From NCBI RefSeq assembly GCF_011745365.1, contig NW_024468911.1:4582759-4646758 (forward strand): a stretch of DNA of 64,000 bases, in the 5' to 3' direction. Both the position numbers and the translations under genes were made by a program. The DNA is from Cryphonectria parasitica EP155. Its lineage: Eukaryota > Ascomycota > Sordariomycetes > Diaporthales > Cryphonectriaceae. Shown here piece after piece: positions 11,601 through 25,600 of this stretch (position 1 is the first letter of the stretch; every line of letters begins with the position of its first letter). The notes under the pieces were generated by a model. That model saw nothing but the letters and a program-made list of their open reading frames with translations. It did not search any database and had not been told where the DNA came from.

Positions 11601-14600
11601 GAAGTCCGAGTCATCCTCTTCCTCCTGTTCATCGTTCAACGTGATCTTCGGCTTTGTCTGTCTCAACTTCCGCAGCAGTTCGAGCTCACGAGAAGTATCA
11701 AGGTCCTTGATCTTGTCATTCATGTAGCCAGCTACATCCACAGACGTTGATATAGTCTCAGGTGAAAGTGTCACGTCAAAACCATCAGTGGTAATGTTGA
11801 AATGTCTCTGCTCTGAGCCGTCTTCGGCCAAGTGCGCTGTTGCCGTGATGAGAGCGCTGAAGGCTACGCTGCCGCAAGTGCGGAAGTTGCCTTCAACCCC
11901 CCTGGCAATCTTCCACTCAACCCCCTGTAAATCAATGTAGATCTCTGGGTTACTCAGAATCGGCCTCGCTGGCTCTGGACGGTTTGTCATTCTCAAGTGG
12001 ATGCGACCCAGGCCGAACAAAATGTGTGCCAGAGGCTCGACTTCAGACTTGAGCGGCGAGTTGCCAAAGATCTTCAATCCCTCGAAAGTCACATGGACCA
12101 CGTAGACAATAGGTGATTTCGTTTTCTGCTCTGATGGCGTGTCCTGCACAACAGTCGCCGGCCGGCTACCGGTGTTGAAAGTTTCACGCATGTGGCCCTG
12201 AATCATCTTCACTTGCTCTTGGATATCATTGATCGCGTTGGACATTTCCGGGCGATTCAAAGCACTGAGAAGACTGTAGACCGATGATGCATCCAGATTG
12301 ATGAGCTCGACTGATGCGACAGTGGACATCGAGTGTTCACTCTCACCCACGCGGTACTTTACTCTGCCGTTCAGCGGTGGGATTTGCAGCAACGACAGAG
12401 ACCGCAAGTGGTTGTTGACCCGGGCTTGAACTTCATGAGAGTTCTCCTTGATGTCAAAATCGATGATCAATTCTTTGCCGAAGTTCGCAGCCATCGCAAC
12501 GCGGGCAACAACACCAGCCATGCGATATGTGAGAGATTGCAGAAGTGGGATGCTGACGTGGTACTCGTCGAGGAACATTGCCACATTGACTCGGAAGGAG
12601 GACAGTCGATCCCGAATTTTCCTTCCTGATCGTTTTGGTCGAGGCGAAGAAGGCAATTGCGCCAGCAACCGATTAAACCGTGCTGCCTCATCTTTGACTA
12701 GGAGATCAAGAACTTCCAGAAGACCAGTGGGATCCTGTTCGACTGCAAACGTGAGCTGCTTGCTGCTTGCAGATGCTTTGATGGTATGCCGGTCGATTGT
12801 TTCCGTGGCCTGAAGCGTGTGGGACGCGATGACCGCGGGATCACGAAGTTGAAACACTCCGAGAAGTTGGCCGTGGCTCCGGATCAGTGAGGTCACCGCG
12901 TTGCAGCCCAGAACAAAATCCATATCTTGACTGCCGCTTGGGCCATTCCTGACGAGCAAAGATGCCTTCATGCCACTCGCAAGGGAGGCAGCATTCAGAT
13001 TGATAGCATCAAAATCAATTTCTCCACGGCTGACAGCAACGGCAATGTGAATCGCTTTGCCGGGTTTGAAGGAATGGCCTTCATGAGAGCCCTCGGACTG
13101 CTGATGCTCATCGTCCTGAAACCTGTTGTAGAGTCTGAGGACATCATCGACGAGCTCGAGGAGATCCCAGTTCAGTCTCACGGCGGCTTCTCCACAGTAC
13201 ACATTAAGCACCATGACTGAGGCAGCACCCGCTGTGTTGTTGTTCTCAACATCTGGGTCGCTCTCTGTACTGGACGACCCGTTATCCTGGAATCTGGTAG
13301 TGATGTCGGAGAACATGATCTCGTTCTGTCTTGGACCAGGATCAAGGACAAGGCGAACATCGCGAAGACGCATCACAGCGAGAAGGGGCAAGCTCGATCC
13401 CGTAGAGTCGGATTCATCCTTTGGAATTTTGCCAAAGACATGTTGTATGAGCTCCGTATCGTCCATGTCGCCAACATCCCAGCTCCTCCAAGATTGGAAG
13501 CCACTGACGACTTGCTGACGGACGTCGCTGGGAATATCGAATGCTGACCCGAGACAGTCAAGTCGAAGGGTAGCGCGCCTGGCAGTATCTAACGTCGTCC
13601 AGATCTGTCGAAGCCGGCTGATGAGCTTCCACGAATCATATGTTCGTAGATGGTCATTCACTGATCGCAGGACCGCCGATGGCCTGATTAGGAATGCCGG
13701 GTCTATAGCATTGTGGCGCTCGGCAACAAGTCGGTGTATAAGAAACTTTTTGAGCTTGTCCTCCCTGGACATGGCGGGCGAGAATATTTTTCCAAGCTCG
13801 GAGGCCAGCGTTGTTGTCCTGTGGACAAGCGATGCAAGATACTCGATCTTCTCGGATGACAGGCTGCAGTTGATGACTCCAAAGTCGCCATCGACATAGG
13901 TGACGTCTTTAGAGCCCATGGACACCATGACATTCTCAACCTGCGCTTTCACAGCTGCGTGGGCGTCGAGTCGGGCAGCCAGCCGTTCTGCAGCCGAAAT
14001 GGCTAATAAACCCAGTTTGGAGTGGAAAGAGTGTCTAGTACGGAGACTCCTGGCATCGAAGGGATCGGCCCATGTTGTCTCCGTCCTCGTCGTAAGAGCC
14101 AGCTCGCCTATATGAAAATCATACTGGTCTTGCTCTTCCTCGGGTGGCTCTGAAGAGTCCAGCTGAGATGAGTTCAGGACGCGTAGGTTAGCTCGAGGAA
14201 TCCGCAGATGAAGGTCGGTGATGGATCCATTCATCGTCCGCTTTTTCTGCTTCCCAAATATGTCTGTCATCGCTTCGATTTGTACAGCATCGAGCACATC
14301 CTCTGGCTCAGAAAGCTGTAGTGCCGACATCAACGATGCAACGTGTCTCGCAGCAGCTGGGTTCACGAAGCCGGTGAGACCTGTCGGAAATTCAACTAAG
14401 ATGCTGGAATAGGCTCTGTCTTCTTTCAATGCACTTGGATCGATGTCGTCCAGATCAAATCTGGTGCTAGTTGAATCACTATCTTGGTCGACTTCGATGC
14501 TGGGAACAAGAGTTTCTGCTGTATCTGGTTGGACTGTCTCGAGCGGAAAGTAAGGCGCGAAATACTGGCTAGAAAACGCAACAGTATTGTGAACCGGATC

Positions 14601-17600
14601 CCTACCATCACCGAAGTCCCCATAGGCACTATAAAACGCCGATCGATGATCAGTCGACCCTGAGGCCTCCCTCCGGTGATAGGTTTGCGGCCCTGTATGA
14701 TGCTTGTCCACTGGGGAGAAAGGCTGTCGGCTCTCTAGCGTTCTTGAGTATGCAGATGAGCGCCGAGTAGAGGCCGGTCCCTTAACGCTGCTCTGGCTTG
14801 AGCTGCTTAAACTTAGAAAGGATGCTCTATGGTTGAGGCTCCTCGAGCGCCGCGAGGTGCTGCCGGTCGAAAAAGAGGCTTTGTCATCTGACATGGCTTC
14901 TGCAGATACTGGCTGAGGAATTGGTGGTACAGGCTGCGCTGGTGGATCGACAGGGACTGGGACGTGTTCTCCGAGAAGACCAGGTAGGACAAGAAATGGA
15001 GTCCGCAGAGTCCGTTGGTCTTCACGTCTGACCAGTTCTTGCTGTAGTCTGCGCTGGTTCGAAAAGTCGAACTTGCGTCCCACTATTGCCAAATGGACAC
15101 TGGTCCGAACCAACAGATCCGGATCAACAGCATCGTTGGGCCGTGCTCGATGCTTCGAGACAGACTCTGCGTTCACGCAAGATAATGCCATATCTGGAAT
15201 TTTGACGTGTGCCCTCTTGGAGTAATGAGACCTTGCCCAGTCATTGTATTTGACGTCAACGGAACCGGTTGAGAAGAGAAACGCGGCCTCTTCGACGTGG
15301 AGCCAAAGCTTGACACTCTGCACGAATACACGAAGGAATGTGACATCGTAGAGAACGATAGCAGACGCAGGGATGAGTGCATTCTCTTCGTCATCGAAGG
15401 TGAACCCGAAGGCCTTGCCACCTGACATGAGCGTCATGAGAAATTGAGCAGAGCATTCTCCTGTCACCGCGCCGACGGAGATGTCCCAGTTGCAGAGATA
15501 TGTAGGTTCGGTAGGCGGCAAACCGAAGACGCGATGGCCGTAGACATTGACACCGTCTATGAAGAGTTCAGTCGTGGCACTTGTACTCAGAGGAGTTGCA
15601 GTTCCCGTATCATCACGTCCTAGAGCTAGGTGTGCTGGGCTGAGAACGAGGTCCAAGTCCATATAATAGTTCGTGAAACGAAGATCTATAGTGAGACTTG
15701 ACGCATCGATCTGAACATTTCGCTCCGCGGAGTAGAGGTTGGCAGGCAAAAACACCTTGGGGTCGTCTGCTCTCACGCTGAGAACAACATCCATATCGTT
15801 GGATTTCTTCGGAGGTGGTCTCGCTTGTAGCTCGGCTTCGGGGTCTGTGTTTTTCAATCTCAACATGTCCTGGTATTCGTCAAGTGTCTTGAAATGAACA
15901 TCGTCTCCGAAATAATTGTCTTTCATTTTGAGGAAGTATCTGATCACGAAACCGTATAAGTGGACCACTGGCGACTGTCCGTTAATGTTGAGTACCAGTG
16001 TGTCTGTCGTCGCTGCAGAGGTGATTGCGTTGTAGTGATATTCACCATCCACAGCCAGGTTTTCCAGGTGTCCCACCGACATGGACTTGAGGAAGCTGCC
16101 TTGGGTGTTCCACGGCGGCACGTGGAGGTCGATGAACGCCTCCTCGGCCTTTACATCAAAGGGTATCATGTTTTTGGGCGGTCTGTATTTGTCGATCGCG
16201 ACGCAGGTGCTTGCATCCAGAAGAGGGCTCTTGATAGTGATGTAGGTATTGTCTTCGAGATCGGTCGGTTTGTTGATGATGTTGCCGTCGTTGACATTGA
16301 GGTAGAGATTTAGATTCCGGAAGTGTAGATCAAGGGAGTACTTGAAAGGCGTGAAGACGAGGTATTCAGCAGGCGGACCACTTGACCAATCATTCACAAG
16401 GTCCGTGAGCAGGAAGACATGGTCTCTGAGTATGAATAGATCGAGTGCCTCGGTATCTATGTCAAACCTCCACTGACGTAGGGCATTCCACTTCAAAGGA
16501 GTGGGCATCTCACACGAGATGCGCTGCTTGCCAGATTGCCACAAAAGTTCATGATTTATGCTGCTTGATATTTCCGTCTTGGGAAAGTCGAGATCGAGAG
16601 AGCTCGAAAACCCATTAGGACCTGCAAACATATCCATGTGGTAGGAAATTGTAGCATTTGCCGCGATCTTGACGTCGAGCCATCCGTATTGGCGTTCGGA
16701 AGCACCTGAAGCGGCCTGATCTTTCTGCTTCGAGCGATTCTTAGTCCTTCGATTGTCATGTGGTTTCTCGGTCTTGTAAGGAGGTTCTTTGCCTCTGAAT
16801 CTCCAATTTTTGGATTCTTCTCTGATTGGTACTCGCAGTGTCACCTCATCGTCGAGTTCCACATACAGCTGGAACTGAGTAGGCACCCGACTGGCTCCAG
16901 TGGGAAGGGGTTTCGCCGGTTGCGAGTCCTTGCAGAGCCCAGGAAAGAAGACGCGCTGGAGTTCTGCTCGATGACGGTCCGCCCACGGTCCATAGTTCAC
17001 AGAACCTCCCTTGATCGATATGTTGATTCCCCAGGCCGGTGGTTGGTCCCCATTGATTTTGTTCCCCGCTCGATCACCCTCGACTGCGCTCTCGAAAGTG
17101 TTCGATCGCCGAGGCGCCACCAGGCTAGGTGTATCCCAATAGATTGTGATAGTAGCCTCTGGAGTATCCAACACCGTGTTTTCGGCTGCGTACTCAACAG
17201 AGGCCCAACGCAGGTGCTCATTCTTCTCAAGGTCGTCCAGATACCTTGTGAGCCCTTGCCAGTGGTCAGATCCCGGCCGTTGTCGATCTGAAGTTGCGAT
17301 AGGTGTCCTATCACCCAAAGAGAAGGATTCAACGGAGGACCTCCAGAAGGGTACCAGATCTCGCAATTGATTCAACGCCTTGCGGCGATATCTGCGGAAA
17401 AAAGAGCGTCGTGGCAGTGGCTCGGAATCCTGGGCTGCTTGTCTCTCTCGCAGTGCTCTTTCAACTTGGTCCTCTCTGTAATCCTCATTGTCTCTCATCT
17501 CGATGACAGGAGAGTCCAACTTGATCTTGTACAGCTGCCGATATGGATCAGGCGTTTCTGTAGCCACGGCATCAATTTCGCCAGTCAAGCCCTTAGCTTT

Positions 17601-18510
17601 GACGATCATGATAGACTTGGTGTTCTCGTTGCCCATTACCAAGGCAGCTTTGGTGCACTGCAGGTGAATCGGAAAGAACTGCAGCAATAAGGGGAGCTCC
17701 TCCTCTGAAGAGCGGTTTTCAGACTGAGTCGCACCATTTCCTTCGAGCACAGTACTCTGCCAAGTCGGGTGCTGCTTCGTGGACCCGATATCGCTGCTAT
17801 CTGCACCAGGAGGCCCGTGGGCTGAGGCCGGATTGCGCATTGCACTATCAGCCAGAGCCTCCTTCGTCGTCATCTTTGCATTACGCCTTCTCAATTTGGC
17901 ATGGCTGTCATTCTCACCATGGTCATCAGCAGCGGGTGCCGTGTCTGTTGCATCACTGACCATGCCCTCGAGGACAGAGTCATAAGCCGCACTGCGATTG
18001 TAGACAAACCACTCGAGGCCTGATACGACGACATTGACCCGGCAGGGGAGCTTCGCCTTCCTGTTGTCCTTGCCATCTGCCTGCGCCTTGGCAGCGTCCT
18101 TTTCATTTACGATGCCGACATCCCGTACCCTCCATTGCCAGTACGACCAGGTAATGTAGCCTTTCTGAATGAGTATGGTTTCATTGTTGCCATGGTACCG
18201 TAGCCGGGTGAAGAAGACTCGCCCGCCGAGCAGGGAAATTTGCAGTGCCTGTATGTCGAGATAAATTCCGTACGCTCTCCAGGTGTATGTTCGGATAGCC
18301 AGTGAAATCAGAGATGCGAACACTCTGTTGAAGTAGGCGAGGAAGAAGACGGATAGGACGAGGGCGACGATGCAGTAGCCGAGGAATATGCTGCCAGAGT
18401 GGCAACGTCAGCGCATGTAAGAACCAGAAAAGCCTCTTCGATAGGAGTTCAACATACCCGCTGAACCCGGAGTTCGCGTAGGGACTCTTTTCGGTCATGC
18501 TTGGGTCCAT
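8652..18510 (-). CDS. CSF1: CSF1, bridge-like lipid transfer protein (BLTP1/Tweek family)
   Basis: Exon 1 is 18458-18510 (ATG in ACCACCATGG) and exon 2 is 8652-18390, one exon of 9.7 kb. The 67-bp intron (GTATGT...GGCAG) splices in phase 2 and restores the N-terminal membrane anchor GIFLGYCIVALVLSVFFLAY. Total 3,263 residues; yeast Csf1 has about 2,960. The segment after the anchor (RLRYHGNNETILIQKGYITW) is the conserved start of the family. Members form long hydrophobic grooves that carry phospholipids between the ER and other membranes; in yeast Csf1 is tied to cold tolerance and to supplying phosphatidylethanolamine for GPI anchors (family knowledge). A serine-rich disordered insert sits about one third in, and the tail has a lysine/glutamate-rich run near residue 3170. 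Divergent from the TMEM184 gene. Confidence 0.92.
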
Positions 18511-19191
18511 GGTGGTAACGAATCGTCTTTTGTCCTCAGCCAGTGGTGGCACTCCACGCTCCTCCCCGTGATCTGTCAACTACTCCCATAGAGCTGATTA
18601 CCGTCGCCATACCCTCAGATCATGCCATGCTAGGTCGAATGGAGGGAATTGTCGTCCGAGATGCAGTGTCTAAAAATCGGAGCAGCCTGAGCTGTGCTGT
18701 GTGTTGTTAAAGTCATTGCAGTGTAGTACGAAAGTATTGGCTCAGGAGTTTGGGAGGTACAACGTAAGATTGAAATTCGGGGCAGGGGTGTCGTGCAGTA
18801 GCTCAGCATGCACTGGCCCCACGTCATTCAACGCTGGCAGACAACCCCTGCAGCCCTGCTGGACACCTGGGGCCACTATTTTGTACAGCTAATCACTGCT
18901 CCTCTGTACACGCTACCCCAACATTGACCCGATAGTGGGGTCTATTTTGTGCTGTAATACAGCGCACTTCCCTGCTTCCCCAAACTGATGAAGCATGTGC
19001 CTCTCATATTGTTTTGCAGTCGTCAGTCTTCCTCCTCCTCAGATTTGCCCCCATCCTGCACATGACCACCACCAGACTACCTCAAAACCCATCACCACGG
19101 TTCCAAGGATGATGACCTTGTACTTGTAGGGCACTGTCCTCTTGTCTCTACACTTCTTCCTCTTGTTTCGTACCGTTTGACGTGCGAGGCC
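18511..19191. promoter_or_regulatory. Divergent promoter, CSF1 / TMEM184-like gene
   Basis: 681 bp between the start codons of two divergent genes. The right half is pyrimidine-rich (CTTCCTCCTCCTC, CTCTTGTCTCTACACTTCTTCC), as in 5' leaders of highly expressed fungal genes. No other element is recognised. Confidence 0.45.
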
Positions 19192-21241
19192 ATGTCTGGA
19201 GGCACCGGGCAGAAGCTCACCTACGCCACCACGGTGGTTGCTGGCGTCGCGTCCTTATCAGCAACTATCGTGTCTCTGATGTATGTCTCGAGGTGAATCT
19301 GCATGGTTACCGGGTTCAAGTTACTAACACGTCCTCTCATAGATCAATATGGCTCCAAACGTATGTCGATAACCCGATTTACTCCACTGCCTCGATCGCC
19401 ACGCTGATACCCCTCTAGCAAAAACTACAGGAAACCGCTGTTGCAGCGATATGTCGTGCGCATATTGCTCATGTAAGTCTAATCGGCCTCTGATTACGAT
19501 CGAGGAGTAAGAGCCTAACACAGTACGCACTCTCAGGGTGCCTATCTACTCGATATCCTCGTGGATTAGTTTGGTCTCCTTTACAGCCGCACAGTTTGTC
19601 GATCCAATACGCGACATCTACGAAGCCTTTACGATCTATACCTTCTTCCAGCTTTTGATCAACTACCTCGGCGGTGAGCGGTCTCTCATTGTCCTCACCC
19701 ACGGCCGGGCCCCCGTCAATCATCTGTGGCCCCTGAACCATGTCTTGTCCCGCGTCGATATTTCCGACCCATATACCTTCCTCGCGATCAAGCGTGGCAT
19801 TCTACAGTACGCCTGGCTGAAGCCCATCTTGGGCATCTCCGCCATCGTTATGAAGGCGACTGGAACATATCAGGAGGGCTACATAGGCCTGAGTTCAGGC
19901 TACCTCTGGAGCGGGATTATCTACAACATCAGCGTGACGGTCAGCCTGTACTCGCTCGGGCTGTTTTGGGTGTGCATGCACGACGACCTCAAGCCCTTCC
20001 GGCCTGTGCCCAAGTTCCTGTGCATTAAACTCATCATTTTCGCGTCCTACTGGCAGGGCTTTGCCCTCTCGATCCTGGTCTGGCTGGGTGCGATCCCGGA
20101 CGACGTCAAGGGCTACACGCCCGACAACCTGGCGGCGGCGATTCAGGACGCTCTGATCTGCCTCGAGATGCCCATCTTCGCCGTGGCGCACTGGTATGCA
20201 TTCTCATGGCACGATTTTGCAGACAATAGCCTGTCTGCGGCTCGGATGCCCGTCTGGTATGCTTGTCGGGATGCGTTCGGGCCCCGGGATCTGATCGAGG
20301 ATTCGAAGGAGACCTTTAGTGGAGACAAGTACAAGTATCGCTACTTTGATGCGAGCGACAGGGTCATGGCTCACGAGGACTCGAAGTCGAGATTGGCGAG
20401 GCTGAAGGCAGGCATGCGATACGAGAGGGGCGGTAAGGGAAAGTACTGGCTGCCGAGCCCTGGCGAGATCAACGAGGGCACCTCCCTGCTGCGCGGCGAG
20501 GCGAGTCGGGATAGGGCGCAAATGACGCATGGCGCGCTAGACGAGGATCCTACTCTGGATGACGAGATGGAGGGACTATATCGGAAGGCCAAGAAGCTGG
20601 AGTTTGGCGACTGGAACGTAAGTCTCTGCAATCTGCGCCCCTGCCCTCCCACGGGCAGTATCTTAACTGACTTTTGGTTACAGTATCCAGTCGTGACGGC
20701 CAACAAACCGTACCGGGACATGTGGATTACACCACAACCGAGCTTCGCTCGACTGCCTGGTATCGAGCCCCGATCGTCCTCATCGTCTCCATCGACCGCA
20801 CGCCCAACGCCAAGGACAAGGACGCCCAGCACTGACCTCATAAAATCAAAGTCCAAGAAGAAAGGCAAAGGCAAGAATTCACCCAACTCCGCCGGCTCGA
20901 GCCAGAAGCCCTCAGCCCAAGTCCACAAGACCCGGGATGATCATCAATCTCCTCCCGCATCGAAACCCTCACCACCCCTCCCCCACGAGGAAGACGCAGG
21001 CCCATCGGGCTTCGGAACCGCGAATGAGGACTACAATACCCTGACGGAAGAATATCTCCAAGCTGCCCAGCACACAGGCTACGACGGCCGAGTCAAGGAC
21101 GTCGAGAACGAAGGACCGCTGGTAGAGGGCTCGAAAGCATGGGAGGAGGCGCATGAGGAGCACGAGAGCCCATCTCCAGTCACGACCCCGATCGGGGCCA
21201 TCGATGGCTCGGATGAGTTCAGGAATGTATGGGGCCGATAA
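19192..21241 (+). CDS. TMEM184/DUF300 (OST-alpha superfamily) membrane protein
   Basis: Five exons: 19192-19280, 19343-19360 (18 nt), 19419-19472, 19537-20617 and 20684-21241, joining to 599 residues. Phases match at every junction and the joined N-terminus reads SIWLQTKNYRKPLLQRYVVR, the conserved entry to the DUF300 domain. Seven helices are expected; several are visible (for example CIKLIIFASYWQGFALSILVWLGA). Family landmarks include DPIRDIYEAFTIYTF, the LINYLGGER loop and KFLCIKLIIF. Homologues sit in vacuolar or plasma membranes and are related to organic solute transporter alpha; the substrate in fungi is not settled. The C-terminal 200 residues are a disordered cytosolic tail rich in S, P, K and D/E. 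The last intron (66 bp) is a multiple of three without a stop, so retention would insert 22 residues. Confidence 0.88.
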
Positions 21242-22443
21242 AAAAAAAATTAAGACAGCAAGCAATCTTCGGGCATGGGGCCCCTTTTATTCTGCTCCTG
21301 TTCTCTTTTTCTCTCTTTGCTCTTTTGGAATGATTGTGAAAATTACAGCAAGGAAGCAAAGACGTTATTGAATGAGCCTTGGTGATACCCTCTATATTCT
21401 GTGGTATTTTTCTATACTGGGTCTCTTGCGCGCAGGCAGATGAGGAGGGTTGGCGGTCTTTTTCCTTTTAATTTTCTCTTGATATTTATAGACACGCACT
21501 GGTGGTAACAATGCATCATCTGGCGTTGCGTGGCGTCTAGCACAATTCGGTAGTCATGTTGCTATCGTATAGCATTATTGGTGTGCGTTGTGAGGTACTC
21601 ATGATGATTGATTGGTTGGTTGAGTCGTGACAAACCACCCACCCATGGAAAAAACTTACCCAGACTCTATACTCGGAACCCGCTCGAAACTTGAAGCGCA
21701 AGAATAGTCGTAGTATTTGGGTACGTACTATCGCCCACCAAGAAGGAGCCACCACTTACAGCTACCATAAGCCCGGATGGAATCAAGGTAACTCTCTTCT
21801 TTCTCTTCTATTCTGCATACAAACGCCCTTATGTTTCCTGTTGAGAGAGCCAAGGGGGGGGGGGTCTAAATCTTTGTATCTCTTCCAAGGTCAATAGAGA
21901 TTGGAAAAACTGAAATTTTCTTCCTTTCCTCCCCGGGGCCACATGTGAGGAAAGGAATGGGTGATGGGATCGATCACCTGCTCGTGTAGGATGTTCTGAC
22001 CATCTCTACGTAGAAAAAAAAAACCAAAAAAAAAAAAACCAAGTGCACTAACAAGTCTCTCCATGAACCAATCAACCACTTCCTTGATGCATTTGAATAA
22101 GCGGCCATCCATCTATGGACCACAAACTGTTCCAGACTCCGAAACACCTGGAAATGCATGCGTTACGTTCCAGGCCCTATAGAGAACCAGGACTCCACAG
22201 AGCCTTGAAGGTTGCCATCAAAAGCCTGAGCCTCATTGATTCCCAGGCAAAAACATAAAAAAGTATACAGGGTTGGCCTACTGAATCCATTCAGATTTCC
22301 CGGCAACTAAGAAAAAGATGAAAACTTGCTAGTTTCCGAAATGTGTGGTCATTATCCATAATATTCTTGGTGTCATGGGCCCCTATCATTTATAAAGCAT
22401 GGCCTTATAAATCCCAGTCGTACGCGTCGTATCCTGCAGGATT
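21242..22443. other. Convergent 3' intergenic region
   Basis: Between the TMEM184-like gene (plus) and the zinc-finger regulator (minus). It contains 3' UTR sequence, a run of 11 G at 21854-21864 and A-rich runs at 22012-22040. The bases 22405-22443 may be the last exon of the regulator (see that entry). No other gene is seen. Confidence 0.45.
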
Positions 22444-22585
22444 CTATCCAGCAGATGAGAATGCAACAGCAGCCTCCTGTGGTGTTTGCGAGCCAGAGTC
22501 AGCCTGCAGACCGTCCTGGTCGTCACCACTGCCCTGACCAAAGTCTTGTGCGTTGGTCTGCGATTCTTGCTGGAAAATGTTCCCC

Positions 22586-22617
<32 letters not shown>

Positions 22618-25600
22618 GTCGGCAGCTGAGGCCTCATCAGATGCCTGGGCCGAAGGCTCTGGCTGCTCTTGAGAGGGCAGCAGATGCTCCGGAAGGAGGA
22701 TCGTCGAACAGAAATGTAGCTCCAGACTTCGCGAGTTGGTGGGTCTGAACGGGGGGTCCTGTCGGCGCTTGATGACATTGGCAGCTATGGCAAAGGCAAA
22801 AAGGTCAGCGCCACTCATTATACACCGGTTTTTCGGAATTCCCATGAAGCGGGTTGAACTCTACCTTTCAGCTTGACTCGATCAAAGTACGAGGAATAGG
22901 TGGAACCATAATCCTCAACCACGAGTACACCGTCACGATCCCGTACCTCCACCTTAGGCATAGCCTTGCGGATCTGTAGCAGCATGCGCAAGAGCTCAGC
23001 AATCTGGTCGCCCTGTGCGATAAAGTAGCTCGGCTGCTTGCTAGGGTGAGGCCAGCCGTGTTGAATTGCAGAGATCTGCTCCCAGACCTTGAACGCCCAG
23101 ATGGCCTTCTCCACGCTGATGAGTAGTAACAGTACCGCGAAAAACATATTCTCGTCAATAGTCGCACGTCCATCCTGGAGATCGCGCTGCAGGTGTCTGA
23201 GGAGCTCCTTGCTTACAAGCTCGGCTCTCTGCTCGGCGGCCGCCGTGAGCTGCAGCCCGAGCATCTTGTAGACGTCTTCGTCTGTTTCTCTCGTGATGGG
23301 TCCGGCGATGGCATCTCGGATCTCGGGACAGGGTTGAACGTTGAACTTCCAGCTCGTCTCCCGATCGATGACCTCGACGCATGCCCAGAGTTCGAGGGCC
23401 AGCTTCAGGCTCCGCTCCGGCACATGCCTCCTGTTGGCCAGGTCGAGGGCTGTCTCGAGGGTGATGCGTGAGAAGACAGACTCCTCCCTGCTGATGAGCT
23501 CTGGCAGTATCTCGCTGACATAGGTCTGCATCCTGTCGGGGAGGTCATCGTTGGGATCGATCATGACAACCTTTGGAAAGACAGTCTGGTACTCCCTGCC
23601 GAGCGTGGGATCAAAAATCGCAGCAGGCTCGGTGCCGAGGAGTGCCTCGCAGCCAAGGACAGTACCGGCATCTGAATGAGTGGCCTGCAGCACAACAATA
23701 GGATACTTGGTATTCCACTTGGCCTTGCAGGTATCAACTTCGGCCTTGCGGTGATTCTCGTGAAGGCGAGCATTGAAAAGGTCTATCTTTTCGGTAATCT
23801 TGGTGCGGATGCAGCCAGAGCGCCAGACGCGAGGGGACAAGACCTTGCGACAGGTCAGACAAGGGGTGTCATCGGAGCACGTCTTCCTCAATATCCTGCA
23901 GCGAATGCAGGCACCAATCTTTCTTATATTCTGGACCTCCCTCCTGCGCGGCTCCGAAAATCGAGCCCGTGCGTGTCGTCCTCGGCCGCCGTTTCGATCA
24001 ACGCGAAAGACGGAGCGCGATGGCTCCCCCATCATCGGGCGTATGTCGGGAAGCCTCGCTGGTTCGTTCGTACCTGCGCCAAATGTATACTCACCCCACG
24101 GCAGTTGTGCGGGACCGGAATCATGGCCTGTAGAGGGCCCTGAGTGCTGGTTGTGAGCAGCTGGCGATTGGTCCTGCTGTAGACCAAGTGAACTAGACTG
24201 GCCGTCGCCTGCTGCCAGTGCGCTGCTGAATGTAGAGAGTGTCTCCATCTGCGCTGGCGTCTGTCTGTCCGTGCTAAAATTGTTGATCGTCGGAAATGGC
24301 CCTGTAGGTGCTGTGACGTGGGAGGCTGCTGGAGGAGGAGGAAGAGGAGGTGTGGCTGAGCCGCGCGAAGCTTCCCCAATAGCTCGGGCAAGCTCTTGGC
24401 GGAGGTTTTCCTCGGGGTTCCGATCATAGTCTTCGAACAGCGTAGGATCAACCAGTGATCCTGTATTCAGCCGTGCTGTGGCTGCAGTAGCGACTGATAT
24501 GGCGGGGTTGTTGATGGAGTCTAGAACCTCATCAGCAGGGCGGGCCTGCTTCTCGATACCAACTGGGCTGCCAAAGTCGATGGTGACTGTGATAAGCGTT
24601 AGTTTAGTGCTGCCTGTAGAGGAGAAGATGACCATGATGTTTAGAGTTATGGACACTACTGACCTTGTTTGTCCTGTGGCTGAAGCTGCTGTGATTGGTC
24701 CTTCTGTGGTGTGGACTGGGGGCTCGAAAAGGCAAATTGATCGTGGACGTGGAATGGGTTGGACCCAGCATGCGCAGCAGCGCCGGACGACGAGTTCATC
24801 AAGAGACTATCAGACATGTGATCAGCAGCAGACATGTGCTGATGTTGCTGAGCCTGACCGTCGTCCTCCCCAAACTCTCGATCGTCACGGTCCATACGGC
24901 GAGAGACCTCTGCGAGAGCCTCTAGACGGGTCCAGCTCTGTTGGTGCGGCAGCATATCAAGGTTCAGGGGAGTCATCCCTCCAGGGGCCTGCTGCTGCTG
25001 CTGCTGTTGGAACTGCTGGAGCTGCTGCTGCTGCTGACCGTGCTGAGCTTGTCGTGACTGCTGCTTGGCCTGCCGAGACGACTCCGGCCGCTGAGGATCG
25101 ATATCGGCAAAGCGGAGGGCAGCGTTGATGCGTTCCTGAGAAGAGATCATGGTGCACTTCTTTGTGATATGCTTTCTCAGGCTCTCGACCCGACCCTTCT
25201 TAAAGACCTCGCCGCAGAGTTTGCAGCTGTGAACATAGCTATATTTACGACATGGGTCAGCTGCGAGTGACAGATCGATACGTGTCGTGTCTGCCACGTG
25301 ATAACGGACAGCATGTAGGTTCCATGAGCGTCCATTTCGACACTTGTAAGAGAAGCAAAGAAAATCAGAAGACAGAAAATGAAAGACGCCACCTAAATAG
25401 ATCAGGAAAGGCAAGAATAGAAGAACTCATAAGGGAAAAGAAGGGAAGAAAACATGATGAGAGACAGGAAGAAAAGGGCAACAAAAGAGTCTGGGCGTGT
25501 GTACACAAGTACACGAGGATCCTAACCAGCGACTTTGACAAGGACTCAACTCACCGGTTGGAATTATCCTTCAGCTTCTCTCCTCGGTCGAAGAACTGCT

